A DNA stretch of 64,000 nucleotides from Euglena gracilis (Eukaryota > Euglenida > Euglenophyceae > Euglenales). The notes beneath the pieces are model-generated. The model was not told the DNA's origin. It worked only from the letters and a program-made list of their open reading frames with translations, and searched no databases. A program made the translations under genes and the position numbers. Location: contig CP154955.1 of assembly GCA_039621445.1 (NCBI GenBank), positions 27,776,032 to 27,840,031 of the forward strand, given 5' to 3'. Shown here one piece after another: positions 1-10,612 of this stretch (position 1 is its first letter; each line of letters begins with the position of its first letter).

Positions 1-1726
1 GCGTGAAAACGCGGAGGAACCCAAACCTCGTGATGAGGTCGAGCCTCGCGGACTCTGAATACGCTTACGCGCTTCAGGATTAGGACATTCCCGAGACATA
101 TGTCCCGATTTGTTACACAAAAAGCACACTTTATCCGTGGTTTGGTCCGAAGAACGCGGGTATCGCGTTTTCGATCCCGTGGTGGGTGAAGTGGGTGAAA
201 CCGGTGATTTTTGCAATGCGTTTACCGAACCAGCCGGTAATCCAGCGGTTGGGTGTGCTGTATACGCGGATTGAATCTGACCAAGAAGCTGTGATAGCTT
301 CAATTGCTTGGAAACGTAGTTCCAGCGTTGGTCAAGAGTCATTGCATTACCCGCCAACTCCTCACGGTGGATATCCTTGATGAGGCTAGGTGTGAAATGC
401 ATGAGAACAGCGTCAAACTGTTCGCGCATTTGCTTTTCACTGAGTTCATCCACTTCAGCGGCAAGTCCCAACCATTTGGCATACCAAAGGTCTATGGACT
501 TCCACTTGCGATCGGGTGGGGCGCATTGCCGCCACTTGGTCTCCAGGGTAATCCTAGCGACCAAACTTGAACTGGTGGAAGCGTATTGCTCCACCAGGTC
601 ATCAAAGGAAACGCGGTAGCGAATCACGAGTTGTCGCGCGCGCTCCTTTTCATCCCTTGGGAGGCAATCGATTAATTCCATCTTGATCACCTCCGGGTTT
701 GTGTCCTGGGTTGGCCCTTTCAATGCCCAGTAGTACTCCCAGTCCCGGAAAAACTGTCTCCATGTGGTTGGATCACCATCCCACTGGGGTTTCACCTTAT
801 TCGCGATTGCGATGGTGCCCTTGAAGTCTTTCTGAAAAACCCGTTGACCCTCGGTGGTATTCCGTGGATTCGGGCCCGGGTACGCTCGAGCACCAAGCGT
901 ATCCTTTCCGGATTCTTGTCGGAATCGCGAAATTTCTGGTGAAGGTGAATCCTGGTACCAGAAATCCGGTCGCAAACCCTGTTGGTCACCCGTAATACGG
1001 GGACTCTCCGGTGTGGGGGTATGTCGCGCGTGCAATGTGTGACCCACTCCCGGTGTACGGGTTTGGCTCATTCCACGCACAAGCATGGAATGATGGATTT
1101 CTTGGTGGAGACTTGGTGGAATCGCCGTGTTTTCCGCGAAATCGGTTCCCGTAATGGGAAATTCATCCGAAAACTGGGTTTGGGTTGTGGACAAGGCCAA
1201 TGGCGGCACAATTCGCGGAATCGCGGATTGTGACAATCGGGACACGGGTGGTGGTGGTGCATGTGCACCCAGAGCCGGGTTATGGGAACGCGACTCTGGA
1301 ACATTTGGCGCATCTTCGGCAATACATACTGCCGAATTGCGGTGTGAAACCCGCTGTTGGTTGGACACATTATCCAAACCCACAGACAAGTCATGCACAC
1401 TTTGCTCCAAATGCTCAACAAGTTGGAGTTGGCCGCAAATACGGTCAACTTCATCCTCCAAAGCGCGAATACGCTTGCGGTAACGGGAAAAGTCATCCAA
1501 GTGCGGGATCCTTTCGGAAATTCCGGTAACATCTTGGACAAGTTTCCCGTGAGACTTATCCAATAATTGAAGTTGTCCCATTAATGCTTTTACAGCATTT
1601 GAGAGAATCTGCAAAGGTGATGTCACCTTGGTTGGTGTGGTGGTGGGTGCAACCGGTGCAGGGTTATCCGAGAACGCGGTTGTGGTACCCACGGGCAAAT
1701 TTCCGGGTTGTGGCTTATCCAACAAC
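1..1726 (-). pseudogene. gag: gag C-terminal two thirds with CCHC knuckle, open to the window edge
   Basis: One frame is open for about 575 codons from base 1726 to base 1 with no stop in the window. In order it shows a coiled-coil stretch (LDDFSRYRKRIRALEDEVDR near 1500-1440), a Pro/Ser/Thr-rich linker (about 1350-850), a retrotransposon-gag-like core with TTWRQFFRDWEYYWALKGP near 765-709, and a zinc knuckle at 85-126. The same segments occur at 63220-64000. It is joined to the upstream gag (1833-3461) through a one-base deletion near 1727 in GCGTTGTTGG; the right-hand copy has the extra base. Role by family: nucleocapsid and particle formation. It is classed as a pseudogene because of the upstream lesions; this part itself is intact. 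Confidence 0.85.
85..126 (-). other. CCHC zinc knuckle in family 1 Gag
   Basis: The frame reads CFLCNKSGHMSREC, an exact C-x2-C-x4-H-x4-C knuckle, followed by basic residues (ARKR). This motif is typical of nucleocapsid parts of LTR-retrotransposon Gag proteins that bind genomic RNA. It is the clearest evidence that the edge-open frame is gag. Confidence 0.93.
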
Positions 1727-1832
1727 GCGGAATTAGCCCATCCAACCTGGTAATATCACTTTGCGTGGATCGGGCATTCCGATTCACCGATTCCTCAAGC
1801 CGTAATAGGCTGTTGCAGAAATGTTGCAAGGT

Positions 1833-2960
1833 TTACTGATTGTTAGTGAGCATTTTGTCATAAAATGCCTTGAAATCAGGGTTCTCGGTAATCCGAGAAC
1901 TGGAACCTGCAGGTAGAGACTGCGTTTCCGTTACTTTGGTAGACACCGATGCATACCGGGTCTGGAGTTCCCCAATAGCAGTTTGAATACCGCTAATGTC
2001 CTGAACTCGGTGGGAAAGTGCGGAGTAGCTTTGTTGCAAATCCGCAATGGCCGAGTTAATCCCGCCAATGTCGGATTGCAACTGCAACTGCAGGGAATCC
2101 TGCCGTTGTGCTACTTCCGCTACTTTCGCGATCAGAATGGATAATCCAACCTGATTCACGTCACAATAGCAGGTTTTCTGCTCCAAACGGGAAAGTCCCT
2201 CCTCCAACTGTTGCACATACGTGTGGGGAGCTAAATTCTCGTTGGCTTGCGACTGGAATTGCCGAAACTTTTCCGTTTCATCGCACAACTGCATAATGCG
2301 GTGTTGAGATTCATGGAAAGTTGCGGACAATGTGGTGAAATGGTCCATAGACACAAACCCACCACTGCTGAATGTTGCAGACGAGGAATCTCGTGCATGC
2401 AACTGTTGTTGCAAATGCAACAACGCGGATGAACAGGACTCCATTTGTCCCGATAACCGTTGTAGTGAGTCATGCAAGTGCAGAAACTTGGAGTCATTCC
2501 TGGTTTCCGCTTCATGCATGCATTCACTAATTTGCCGGAAGTTTTGCGGGAGTTGTTGGCACATTTTGGCAAAGGTTTCTGGAAAGTTTGCAAGGTCAAT
2601 ACCCGCCCTTTCGAAATTCCTCTGGCAATATTTGCCAACTTCCTGCAAGTAATTCCAGCAGAATTCCAGCTTGGTGAAGACATGTTTTTGGTTGTCCTCA
2701 TCAAACTGGAGCACTTTGTTCAGTGCGGTTGCACAATCTGCAACGCATTGTTGCACATGGTTGAACTGCCTCACAAGGGGGTGATCCCCTGGAAGCCGAG
2801 CAAAGATATCCTGCACATCCTCAGCAGTGAGGAGCTCACCAGTGCCCTTCCCATAGCCATCCATGGGTTGGGACGTACCTGAGAATCCCGGTACCACTAG
2901 GCGAGTCTCCGGTTGCCAAGGTAGTGCGGGATAGCACCCGAGATCGGGTGGTGGTGGCAA
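1833..2960 (-). pseudogene. gag: gag middle segment, coiled-coil rich
   Basis: About 375 codons align along their length with residues 180-550 of the right-hand gag (61413-63080), for example LQFDEDNQ, CWNYLQE, HEAETRNDSKFLH and DIGGIN. Heptad-like L/I/Q spacing through most of it predicts coiled coil. The frame ends in TAA at 1833-1835 where the right-hand copy has GAA, so this is a nonsense change; the frame continues beyond it (LQHFCNSLLRLEES) down to the deletion near 1727. Upstream it lies in the same frame as the gag N-terminus at 3039-3461 but is separated by an inserted satellite fragment with a stop. Role: structural Gag, inferred from position and homology to the other copy. Confidence 0.85.
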
Positions 2961-2987
2961 AGCTTTGTAAGGGCTTGCCGGTGGAAA

Positions 2988-3079
2988 GTCCGTTGCCGAA
3001 GTGTTATTTTGCGCCTCCCGGGCGGTAACTGCTGCGTTTTACGCACGCCCGCCGCGGGCAAAATTGCGCCTGTCGGGCC
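2988..3079 (-). repeat. 92-bp satellite fragment inserted in gag
   Basis: This stretch is a contiguous piece of the 216-bp satellite (the part from GACAGGCGCAATTTTG to GGCAACGGAC, read on minus) lying between gag codons for ETPCFFQPPP and PYKALPPPP. The right-hand gag has no such sequence at that position. The gag frame is the same on both sides, so the net length change is a multiple of three, but the fragment brings in TAA at 3039-3041. Confidence 0.9.
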
Positions 3080-3461
3080 CGGGTGGTGGTTGAAAGAAAC
3101 ACGGGGTTTCCAACCCACCATCACCAGAGAAGCCCGGTGGCGGAATCACCACGGGTCTCTCCGATGTGCGCAGCTGCACCGTTGCCGCAGACAGAGGTGA
3201 ATACCCCCGTTGTGGCAAGGTGGGTGCGGAAGTGGCCGCATTAGCCTCTGAAGCCAATGATGTGGAGGGCTCATCGCCGACCACTGTCAATGATGACAAG
3301 TGTTCCAATTGTGACAATTGAATCAATTGTGCCTCATCGGCGTGGGAACTGGAAGCACTTTCACATAAAAGCTTCCAATCCCCATTTTCTTGGTCAATGT
3401 CTTGCAATGATGCCTGTAATAAGGCATAATTGAATTGATGGTTGGGGCCTGTGATTTGCAT
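3039..3461 (-). pseudogene. gag: gag N-terminal segment
   Basis: The start is the ATG at 3459-3461: the protein begins MQITGPNHQFNYALLQASLQ, matching MQSTSPNPKFDYDLLMSSLT of the right-hand copy. It continues through an acidic/serine-rich stretch to LETPCFFQPPP, then enters the inserted satellite fragment and stops at TAA 3039-3041. About 130 codons are element-derived and the last dozen come from the satellite. Function beyond 'Gag N-terminus' is unknown. Confidence 0.85.
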
Positions 3462-3654
3462 CTTTCTGATGACAAAAACAGCAAAAACCCTCAAAACTAA
3501 GCAGTTGTGCGGGCACCAGAGGGGCTGTAAGGGGTAATACAGTACAGAACCTTCCGGAGCCTGCTCGTCTGCTTAGACGTTGACTAGAAGCCGGGAGCTG
3601 ACGCTGCGACCGTGTAATAACGGTGCAGGGGCTCTCTGCTGCCAGTCAGCGTAG
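3462..3654 (-). promoter_or_regulatory. family 1 leader between primer site and gag
   Basis: Non-coding leader. It contains an inverted repeat at 3609-3624 (ACCGT, 6-nt loop, ACGGT) inside an outer pair GCTGAC (3597-3602) / GTCAGC (3645-3650). The right-hand element has a hairpin of different sequence at the equivalent place (61236-61265), suggesting a conserved leader RNA fold such as a packaging or translation signal. The fold is seen in sequence; the role is inference. Confidence 0.45.
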
Positions 3655-3820
3655 GATCGAACCAATCTGCTACCAAGTGTAATACTTGATAGCGTTTCTT
3701 TCTGTATGGGCTGTATGTGTAGGATCGTGACCTAATCTGCTACCAAGTGTAATACTTGATAGCGTTTCTTTCTGTATGGGCTGTATGTGTAGGATCGTGA
3801 CCTAATCTGCTACCAAGTGT
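3655..3820 (-). repeat. 70-bp tandem repeat containing primer-binding-site copies
   Basis: The string CTGCTACCAAGTG recurs at 70-bp spacing (about 3667, 3737, 3807), with the units between nearly identical. On minus each unit carries TGGTAGCAGATTAGG. The copy adjoining the LTR (3801-3815, two bases from the LTR end) is the expected primer-binding site, complementary to the 3' end of an initiator-Met-type tRNA (...CTGCTACCA). The match may extend towards the tRNA T arm (GTAGGATCG...CC). Confidence 0.75.
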
Positions 3821-4127
3821 ACGTCTGATTCCCAGTTCCCCTTTCCCAATTCCCACAAGCCTTCGGTTTCGCATTGGCGCCCCTACTTGGGAACTGAAAA
3901 TCAGAGTAACAGAAAATCCCTTTTCCCACTTCCCAAGAAGCAAAGCACAGAGCAATGCAGGGAGGACGGACTGGATAACCAAGTCCGGTCCGGAGAAAAG
4001 GAAAGACAAAACAGAATAAGAATACCACCTGTGGAGAGAGAAGGGGCACCCATTAGGAAATCCTAATAGGATCTGCTTCCATCCTAACTTCCTGAACGGA
4101 AGGGGACAGAAGCCTATGCCTGGTACA
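3818..4127 (-). repeat. 5' LTR of family 1, left copy
   Basis: 310 bp, beginning TGTACCAGGCA at 4127 and ending ACGTACA at 3818 on minus; the 5-bp ends TGTAC/GTACA form an inverted repeat. It shares blocks with the LTR at 60677-61100, including CCACAGGTGGTATTCTT, TGTGCTTTGCTTCTT and the end GACGTA(C/T)A, and is followed two bases later by the primer-binding site. Confidence 0.85.
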
Positions 4128-7100
4128 TACCTTTACCTGACTGTTTCGAAGGGCGCCGGCCCGACAGGCACAATTTTGCCCGCGGCGGGCGTGCGTAAAA
4201 CGCAGCAGTTACAGCCCGGGAGGCGCAAAATAGCACTTCGGCAACGGACGCCACAAAAAACGTCGTTTTTCGGTCGTTTTCGGCCGAAATCGGCCGCGCC
4301 GGCGCTCCAAAACGAGCGCTCTGCCCCGGGTAGAGGTCGGCGATCCTTTACCTGACAGTTGCGAAGGGCGCTGGCCCGACAGGCGCAATTTTGCCCGCGG
4401 CGGGCGTGCGTAAAACGCAGCAGTTACCGCCCGGGAGGCGCAAAATAGCAATTTGGCAACGGACGCCCAAAAAAAAAAGTCTTTTTTCGGTCGTTTTCAG
4501 CCAAAATCGGCCGCACCCGCGCTCCAAAAACGAGCGCTCTGCCCCGGGTAGAGGTCGGCGGTACTTTACCTGACTGTTTCAAAGGGCGCCGGCCCGACAG
4601 GCGCAATTTTGCCCGCGGCGGGCGTGCGTAAAACGCAGCAGTTACCGCCCGGGAGGCGCAAAATAGCAATTCGGCAACGGACGCCACAAAAAACTTCGTT
4701 TTTCGGTCGTTTTCGGCCGAAATCGGCCGCGCCCGCGCTCCAAAAACGGACGCTCTGCCCCGGGCAGGGGTCGGCGATCCTTTACCTGACAGTTGCGAAG
4801 GGCGCTGGCCCGACAGGCGCAATTTTGCCCGAGGCGGGCGTGCGTAAAACGCAGCAGTTACCGCCTGGGAGGCGCAAAATAACACTTCGGCAACGGACGC
4901 CCCCAAAAGCGTCTTTTTTCGGTCGTTTTCGGCCGAAATCGCCCGCGCCGGCGCTCCAAAAACGAGCGCTCTGCCCTGGTTAGAGGTCGGCGATCCTTTA
5001 CCTGACTGTTTCGAAGGGCGCCGGCCCGACAGGCGCAATTTTGCCCGCGGCGGGCGTGCGTAAAACGCAGCAGTTACCGCCCGGGAGGCGCAAAATAGCA
5101 CTTCGGCAACGGACGCCACAAAAACGTCGTTTTTCGGTCGTTTTCGGCCGAAATCGGCCGCGCCGGCGCTCCAAAAACGAGCGCTCTGCCCCGGGTAGAG
5201 GTCGGCGATCCTTTACCTGACTGTTGCGAAGGGCGCCGGCCCGACAGGCGCAATTTTGCCCGCGGCGGGCGTGCGTAAAACGCAGCAGTTACCGCCCGGG
5301 AGGCGCAAAATAGCACTTTGGTAACGGACGCCCAAAAAAATACGTCGTTTTTCGGTCGTTTTCAGCCAAAATCGGCCGCACCCGCGCTCCAAAAACGAGC
5401 GCTCTGCCCCGGGTAGAGGTCGGCGGTACTTTACCTGACTGTTTCAAAGGGCGCCGGCCCGACAGGCGCAATTTTGCCCGCGGCGGGCGTGCGTAAAACG
5501 CAGCAGTTACCGCCCGGGAGGCGCAAAATAGCAATTCGGCAACGGACGCCACAAAAAACTTCGTTTTTCGGTCGTTTTCGGCCGAAATCGGCCGCGCCCG
5601 CGCTCCAAAAACGGACGCTCTGCCCCGGGCAGGGGTCGGCGATCCTTTACCTGACAGTTGCGAAGGGCGCTGGCCCGACAGGCGCAATTTTGCCCGAGGC
5701 GGGCGTGCGTAAAACGCAGCAGTTACCGCCCGGGAGGCGCAAAATAGCACTTCGGCAACGGACGCCCCAAAAACGTCGTTTTTCGGTCGTTTTCGGCCGA
5801 AATCGGCCGCGCCCGCGCTGCAAAAACGAGCGCTCTGCCCCGGGTAGAGGTCGGCGATCCTTTACTGACTGTTTCGAAGGGCGCCGGCACGACAGACGCA
5901 ATTTTGCCTGCGGCGGGCGTGCGTAAAACGCAGCAGTTACCGCCCGGGAGGCGCAAAATAGCACTTCGGCAACGGACGCCCCCAAAAACGTCGTTTTTCG
6001 GTCGTTTTCGGCGAAATCGGACGCGCCCGCGCTCCAAAAACGAGCGCTCTGCCCCGGGTAGAGGTCGGCGATCCTTTACCTGACTGTTTCAAATGGCGCC
6101 GGCCACACAGGCGCAATTTTGCCCGCGGCGGGCGTGCGTAAAACGCAGCAGTTACAGCCCGGGAGGCGCAAAATAGCACTTCGGCAACGGACGCCCCCAA
6201 AAACGTCGTTTTTCGGTCGTTTTCGGCGAAATCGGACGCGCCCGCGCTCCAAAAACGAGCGCTCTGCCCCGGGTAGAGGTCGGCGATCCTTTACCTGACT
6301 GTTTCAAATGGCGCCGGCCACACAGGCGCAATTTTGCCCGCGGCGGGCGTGCGTAAAACGCAGCAGTTACCGCCCGGGAGGTGGAAAATAGCACTTCGGC
6401 AACGGACGCCACAAAAAACGTCGTTTTTCGGTCGTTTTCGGCCGAAATCGGCCGCGCCCGCGCTCCAAAAACGAGCGCTCTGACCCGGGTAGAGGTCGGC
6501 GGTCCTTTACCTGACTGTTTCAAAGGGCGCCGGCCCGACAGGCGCAATTTTGCCCGCGGCGGGCGTGCGTAAAACGCAGCAGTTACCGCCCGGGAGGCGC
6601 AAAATAGCACTTTGGTAACGGACGCCCAAAAAAAAACGTCGTTTTTCGGTCGTTTTCAGCCAAAATCGGCCGCACCCGCGCTCCAAAAACGAGCGCTCTG
6701 CCCCGGGTAGAGGTCGGCGGTCCTTTACCTGACTGTTTCAAAGGGCGCCGGCCCGACAGGCGCAATTTTGCCCGCGGCGGGCGTGCGTAAAACGCAGCAG
6801 TTACCGCCCGGGAGGCGCAAAATAACACTTCGGCAACGGACGCCCCCAAAAGCGTCTTTTTTCGGTCTTCGGCCGAAATCGGCCGCGCCGGCGCTCCAAA
6901 AACGAGCGCTCTAGCCCGGGTAGAGGTCGGCGATCCTTTACCTGACTGTTTCGAAGGGCGCCGGCCCGACAGGCGCAATTTTACAAGCGGTGGGCGTGCG
7001 TAAAACGCAGCAGTTACCGCCCGGGAGGCGCAAAGTAGCACTTCGGCAACGGACGCCACAAAAAACGTCGTTTTTCGGTCGTTTTCGGCCGAAATCCGCC

Positions 7101-8228
7101 GCGCCGGCGCTCTAAAAACGAGCGCTCTGCCCCGGGTAGAGGTCGGCGATCCTTTACCTGACTGTGGCGAAGGGCGCTGGCCCGACAGGCGCAATTTTGC
7201 CCGCGGCGGGCGTGCGTAAAACGCAGCAGTTACCGCCCGGGAGGCGCAAAAGAACACTTCGGCAACGGACGCCCAAAAAACGTCGTTTTTCGGTCGTTTT
7301 CGGCCGAAATCGGCCCCGCCCGCGCTGCAAAAACGAGCGCTCTGCCCCGGGTAGAGGTCGGCGATCCTTTACTGACTGTTTCGAAGGGCGCCGGCACGAC
7401 AGGCGCAATTTTGCCCGCGGCGGGCGTGCGTAAAACGCAGCAGTTACCGCCCGGGAGGCGCAAAATAGCACTTCGGCAACGGACGCCCCCAAAAACGTCG
7501 TTTTTCGGTCGTTTTCGGCGAAATCGGACGCGCCCGCGCTCCAAAAACGAGCGCTCTGCCCCGGGTAGAGGTCGGCGATCCTTTACCTGACTGTTTCAAA
7601 TGGCGCCGGCCACACAGGCGCAATTTTGCCCGCGGCGGGCGTGCGTAAAACGCAGCAGTTACCGCCCGGGAGGTGGAAAATAGCACTTCGGCAACGGACG
7701 CCCCAAAAACGTGGTTTTCGGTCGTTTTCGGCCGAAATCGGCCGCGCCGGCGCTCAAAAAACGAGCGCTCTGCCCCGGGTAGAGGTCGGCGATCCTTTAC
7801 CTGACAGTTGAGAAGGGCGCCGGCGCGAATGGCGCAATTTTGCTGGCGGCGGGCGTGCGTAAAACGCAGCAGTTACAGCCCGGGAGGCGCAAAATAACAC
7901 TTCGGCAACGGACGCCGCAAAAAGCGTCTTTTTTCTGTCGTTTTCGGCCGAAATCGGCCGCGCCGGCGCTCCAAAAACGAGCGCTCTGCCCCGGGTGGAG
8001 GTCGGCGATCCTTTACCTGACTGTTTCGAAGGGCGCCGGCCCGACAGGCGCAATTTTGCCCGCGGCGGGCGTGCGTAAAACGCAGCAGTTACCGCCCGGG
8101 AGGCGCAAAATAGCACTTCGGCAACGGACGCCCCCAAAAACGTCGTTTTTCGGTCGTTTTCGGCCGAAATCGGCCGCGTCCGCGCTCCAAAAACGAGCGC
8201 TCTGCCCCGGGTAGAGGTCGGCGATCCT
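4128..8228 (+). repeat. 216-bp satellite array, forward block 1
   Basis: About 19 head-to-tail monomers. The start motif TTTACCTGAC recurs at 4132, 4347, 4565, 4781, 4997 and 5212, giving 215-218 bp spacing. Reference monomer 4997-5211. Variant marks recur every fourth monomer, for example GGACGCTCTGCCCCGGGCAG near 4748 and 5612 (864 bp apart), so there is higher-order structure. Each monomer carries five short inverted repeats. No gene is supported: long frames exist on both strands but follow the repeat. Confidence 0.95.
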
Positions 8229-10612
8229 TAAAACGACCGAAAAACGACGTTTTTTGGGGCGTCCGTTGCCGAAGTGCTATTCTGCGACTCCCGGGCGGTA
8301 ACTGCTGCGTTTTACGCACGCCCGCCGCGAGCAAAATTGCGCCTGTCGAACCGGCGTCCTTCGCAACTGTCAGGTAAAGGATCACCGACCTCTACCCGGG
8401 GCAGAGCGCTCGTTTTTGGAGCGCCGGCGCGGCCGATTTCGGCCGAAAACGACCGAATAACGACGTTTTTTGGGGCGTCCGTTGCCGAAGTGTTATTTTG
8501 CGCCTCCCGGGCGGTAACTGCTGCGTTTTACGCACGCCCGCCGCGGGCAAAATTGTGCCGGTCGGGCCAGCGCCCTTTGCAACAGTCAGGTAAAGGATCG
8601 CCGACCTCTACCCGGGGCAGAGCACTCGTTTTTGGAGCGCCGGCGCGGCCGATTTCGGCCGAAAACGACCGAATAACGACGTTTTTTGGGGCGTCTGTTG
8701 CCGAAGTGTTATTTTGCGCCTCCCGGGCGGTAACTGCTGCGTTTTACGCACGCCCGCCGCGGGCAAAATTGCGCTGTCGGGCCGGCGTCCTTCGAAACAG
8801 TCAGGTAAAGGATCGCCGACCTCTACCCAGGGCAGAGCGCTCGTTTTTGGAACGCCGGCGCGGCCAATTTCGGCCGAAAACGACCGAGAAACGACGTTTT
8901 TTGGGGCGTCCGTTGCCGAAGTGCTATTCTGCGCCTCCCGGGCGGTAACTGCTGCGTTTTACGCACGCCCGTCGCGGGCAAAATTGCGCCTATCGGGCCG
9001 GCGCCCTTCGTAACAGTCAGGTAAAGGATCGCCGACCTCTACCCGGGGCAGAGCGCTCGTTTTTGGAGCGCCGGTGCGGCCGATTTCGGCCGAAAACGAC
9101 CGAAAAGCGACGTTTTTTAGGGCTTCCGTTGCGGAAGTGCTATTCTTCGCCTCCCAGGCGGTAACTGCTGCGTTTTACGCACGCCCGCCGCCGGCAAAAT
9201 TGCGCCTGTCGGGCCGGCGCCCTTCGCAACAGTCATGTGAAGGATCGCCGACCCCTACCCGGGGCAGAGCACTCGTTTTTGGAGCGCCAGCGCGGCCGAT
9301 TTCGGGAGAAAACGACCGAAAAACGACCGTTTTTTTGGGGCGTCCGTTGCCGAAGTGTTATTTTGCGCCTCCCGAGCGGTAACTGCTGCGTTTTACGCAC
9401 GCCCGCCGCGGGCAAAAATGCGCCTGTCGGGCCGGCGCCCTTCGAAACAGTCAGGTAAAGGATCGCCGACCCCTACCCGGGGCAGAGCACTCGTTTTTGG
9501 AGCGCCAGCGCGGCCGATTTCGGGCGAAAACGACCGAAAAACGACCGTTTTTTGGGGCGTCCGTTGCCGAAGTGCTATTTTGCGCCTCCCGGGCGGTAAC
9601 TGCTGCGTTTTACGCACGCCCGCCGCGGGCAAAATTGCGCCTGTCGGGCCGGCGTCCTTCGCAACTGTCTGGTAAAGGATCGCCGACCTCTACCCGGGGC
9701 AGAGCGCTCGTTTTTGGGACGCCGGCGCGGCCAATTTTGGCCGAAAACGACCGAAAAACGACGTTTTTTGGGGCGTCCGTTGCCGAAGTGCTATTCTGCG
9801 ACTCCCGGGCGGTAACTGCTGCGTTTTACGCACGCCCGTCGCGGGCAAAATTGCGCCTGTCGGGCCGGCGCCCTTCGTAACAGTCAGGTAAAGGATCGCC
9901 GACCTCTACCTGGGGCAGAGCGCTCGTTTTTGGAGCGCCGGTGCGGCCGATTTCGGCCGAAAACGACCGAAAAGCGACGTTTTTTGGGCGTCCGTTGCCA
10001 AAGTGCTATTCTGCGCCTCCCGGGCGGTAACTGCTGCGTTTTACGCACGCCCGCCGCGGGCAAAATTGTGCCTGTCGGCCCGGCGCCCTTCGCAACAGTC
10101 ATGTGAAGGATCGCCGACCCCTACCCGGGGCAGAGCACTCGTTTTTGGAGCGCCAGCGCGGCCAATTTCGGGTGAAAACGACCGAAAAACGACGCTTTTC
10201 GGGGCGTCCGTTGCCAAAGTGCTATTTTGCGCCTCCCGGGCGGTAACTGCTGCGTTTAACGAACGCCCGCCGCGGGCAAAATTGCGCCTGTCGGGCTGGC
10301 GCCCTTCGCAACAGTCAGGTAAAAGATCGCCGACCTCTACCCGGGGCAGAGCGCTCGTTTTTGGAGCCCCGGCGCGGCCGATTTCGGCCGAAAACGACCG
10401 AAAAACGACGTTTTTGGGGGCTTCCGTTGCCAAAGTGCTATTTTGCGCCTCCCGGGCGGTGACTGCTACGTTTTACGCACGCCCGCCGCTGGCAAAATTG
10501 CGCCTGTCGGGCCGGCGCCCTTCGCAACAGTCTGGTAAAGGATCGCCGACCTCTACCCGGGGCAGAGCGCTCGTTTTTGGAGCGCCGGCGCGGCCGATTT
10601 CGGGCGAAAACG
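8229..10612 (-). repeat. 216-bp satellite array, inverted block
   Basis: About 11 monomers of the same satellite in reverse orientation. The left junction is at GCGATCCTT/AAAACGACCG and the right junction is at GAAAACGACTG/TTGCAAAGGG near 10613. Both breakpoints cut a monomer internally, so this is an inversion or head-to-head joining within the array. Confidence 0.93.

Larger units (their letters stand above)
1..4127 (-). mobile_element. LTR retrotransposon family 1, left copy (5' part, runs off window)
   Basis: Read on the minus strand, this is LTR (3818-4127), primer-binding site (3801-3815), leader and a long gag frame that leaves the window at base 1. The order, LTR ends (TGTAC...GTACA), leader and gag match the plus-strand element at 60677-64000, so the two are diverged members of one family in opposite orientation. 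The upstream side of the LTR abuts satellite at 4128, so the element sits next to or within the array. Pol and the 3' LTR are not in the window. Gag carries three disabling changes, so this copy is a decayed insertion. The family assignment rests on the LTR, primer site, gag and zinc knuckle. Confidence 0.88.

Noticed and set aside
3655-3820. tRNA gene
   Set aside because: Only a T-arm/acceptor-like 3' part is present and it adjoins an LTR; no D arm, anticodon arm or 5' acceptor strand can be found.
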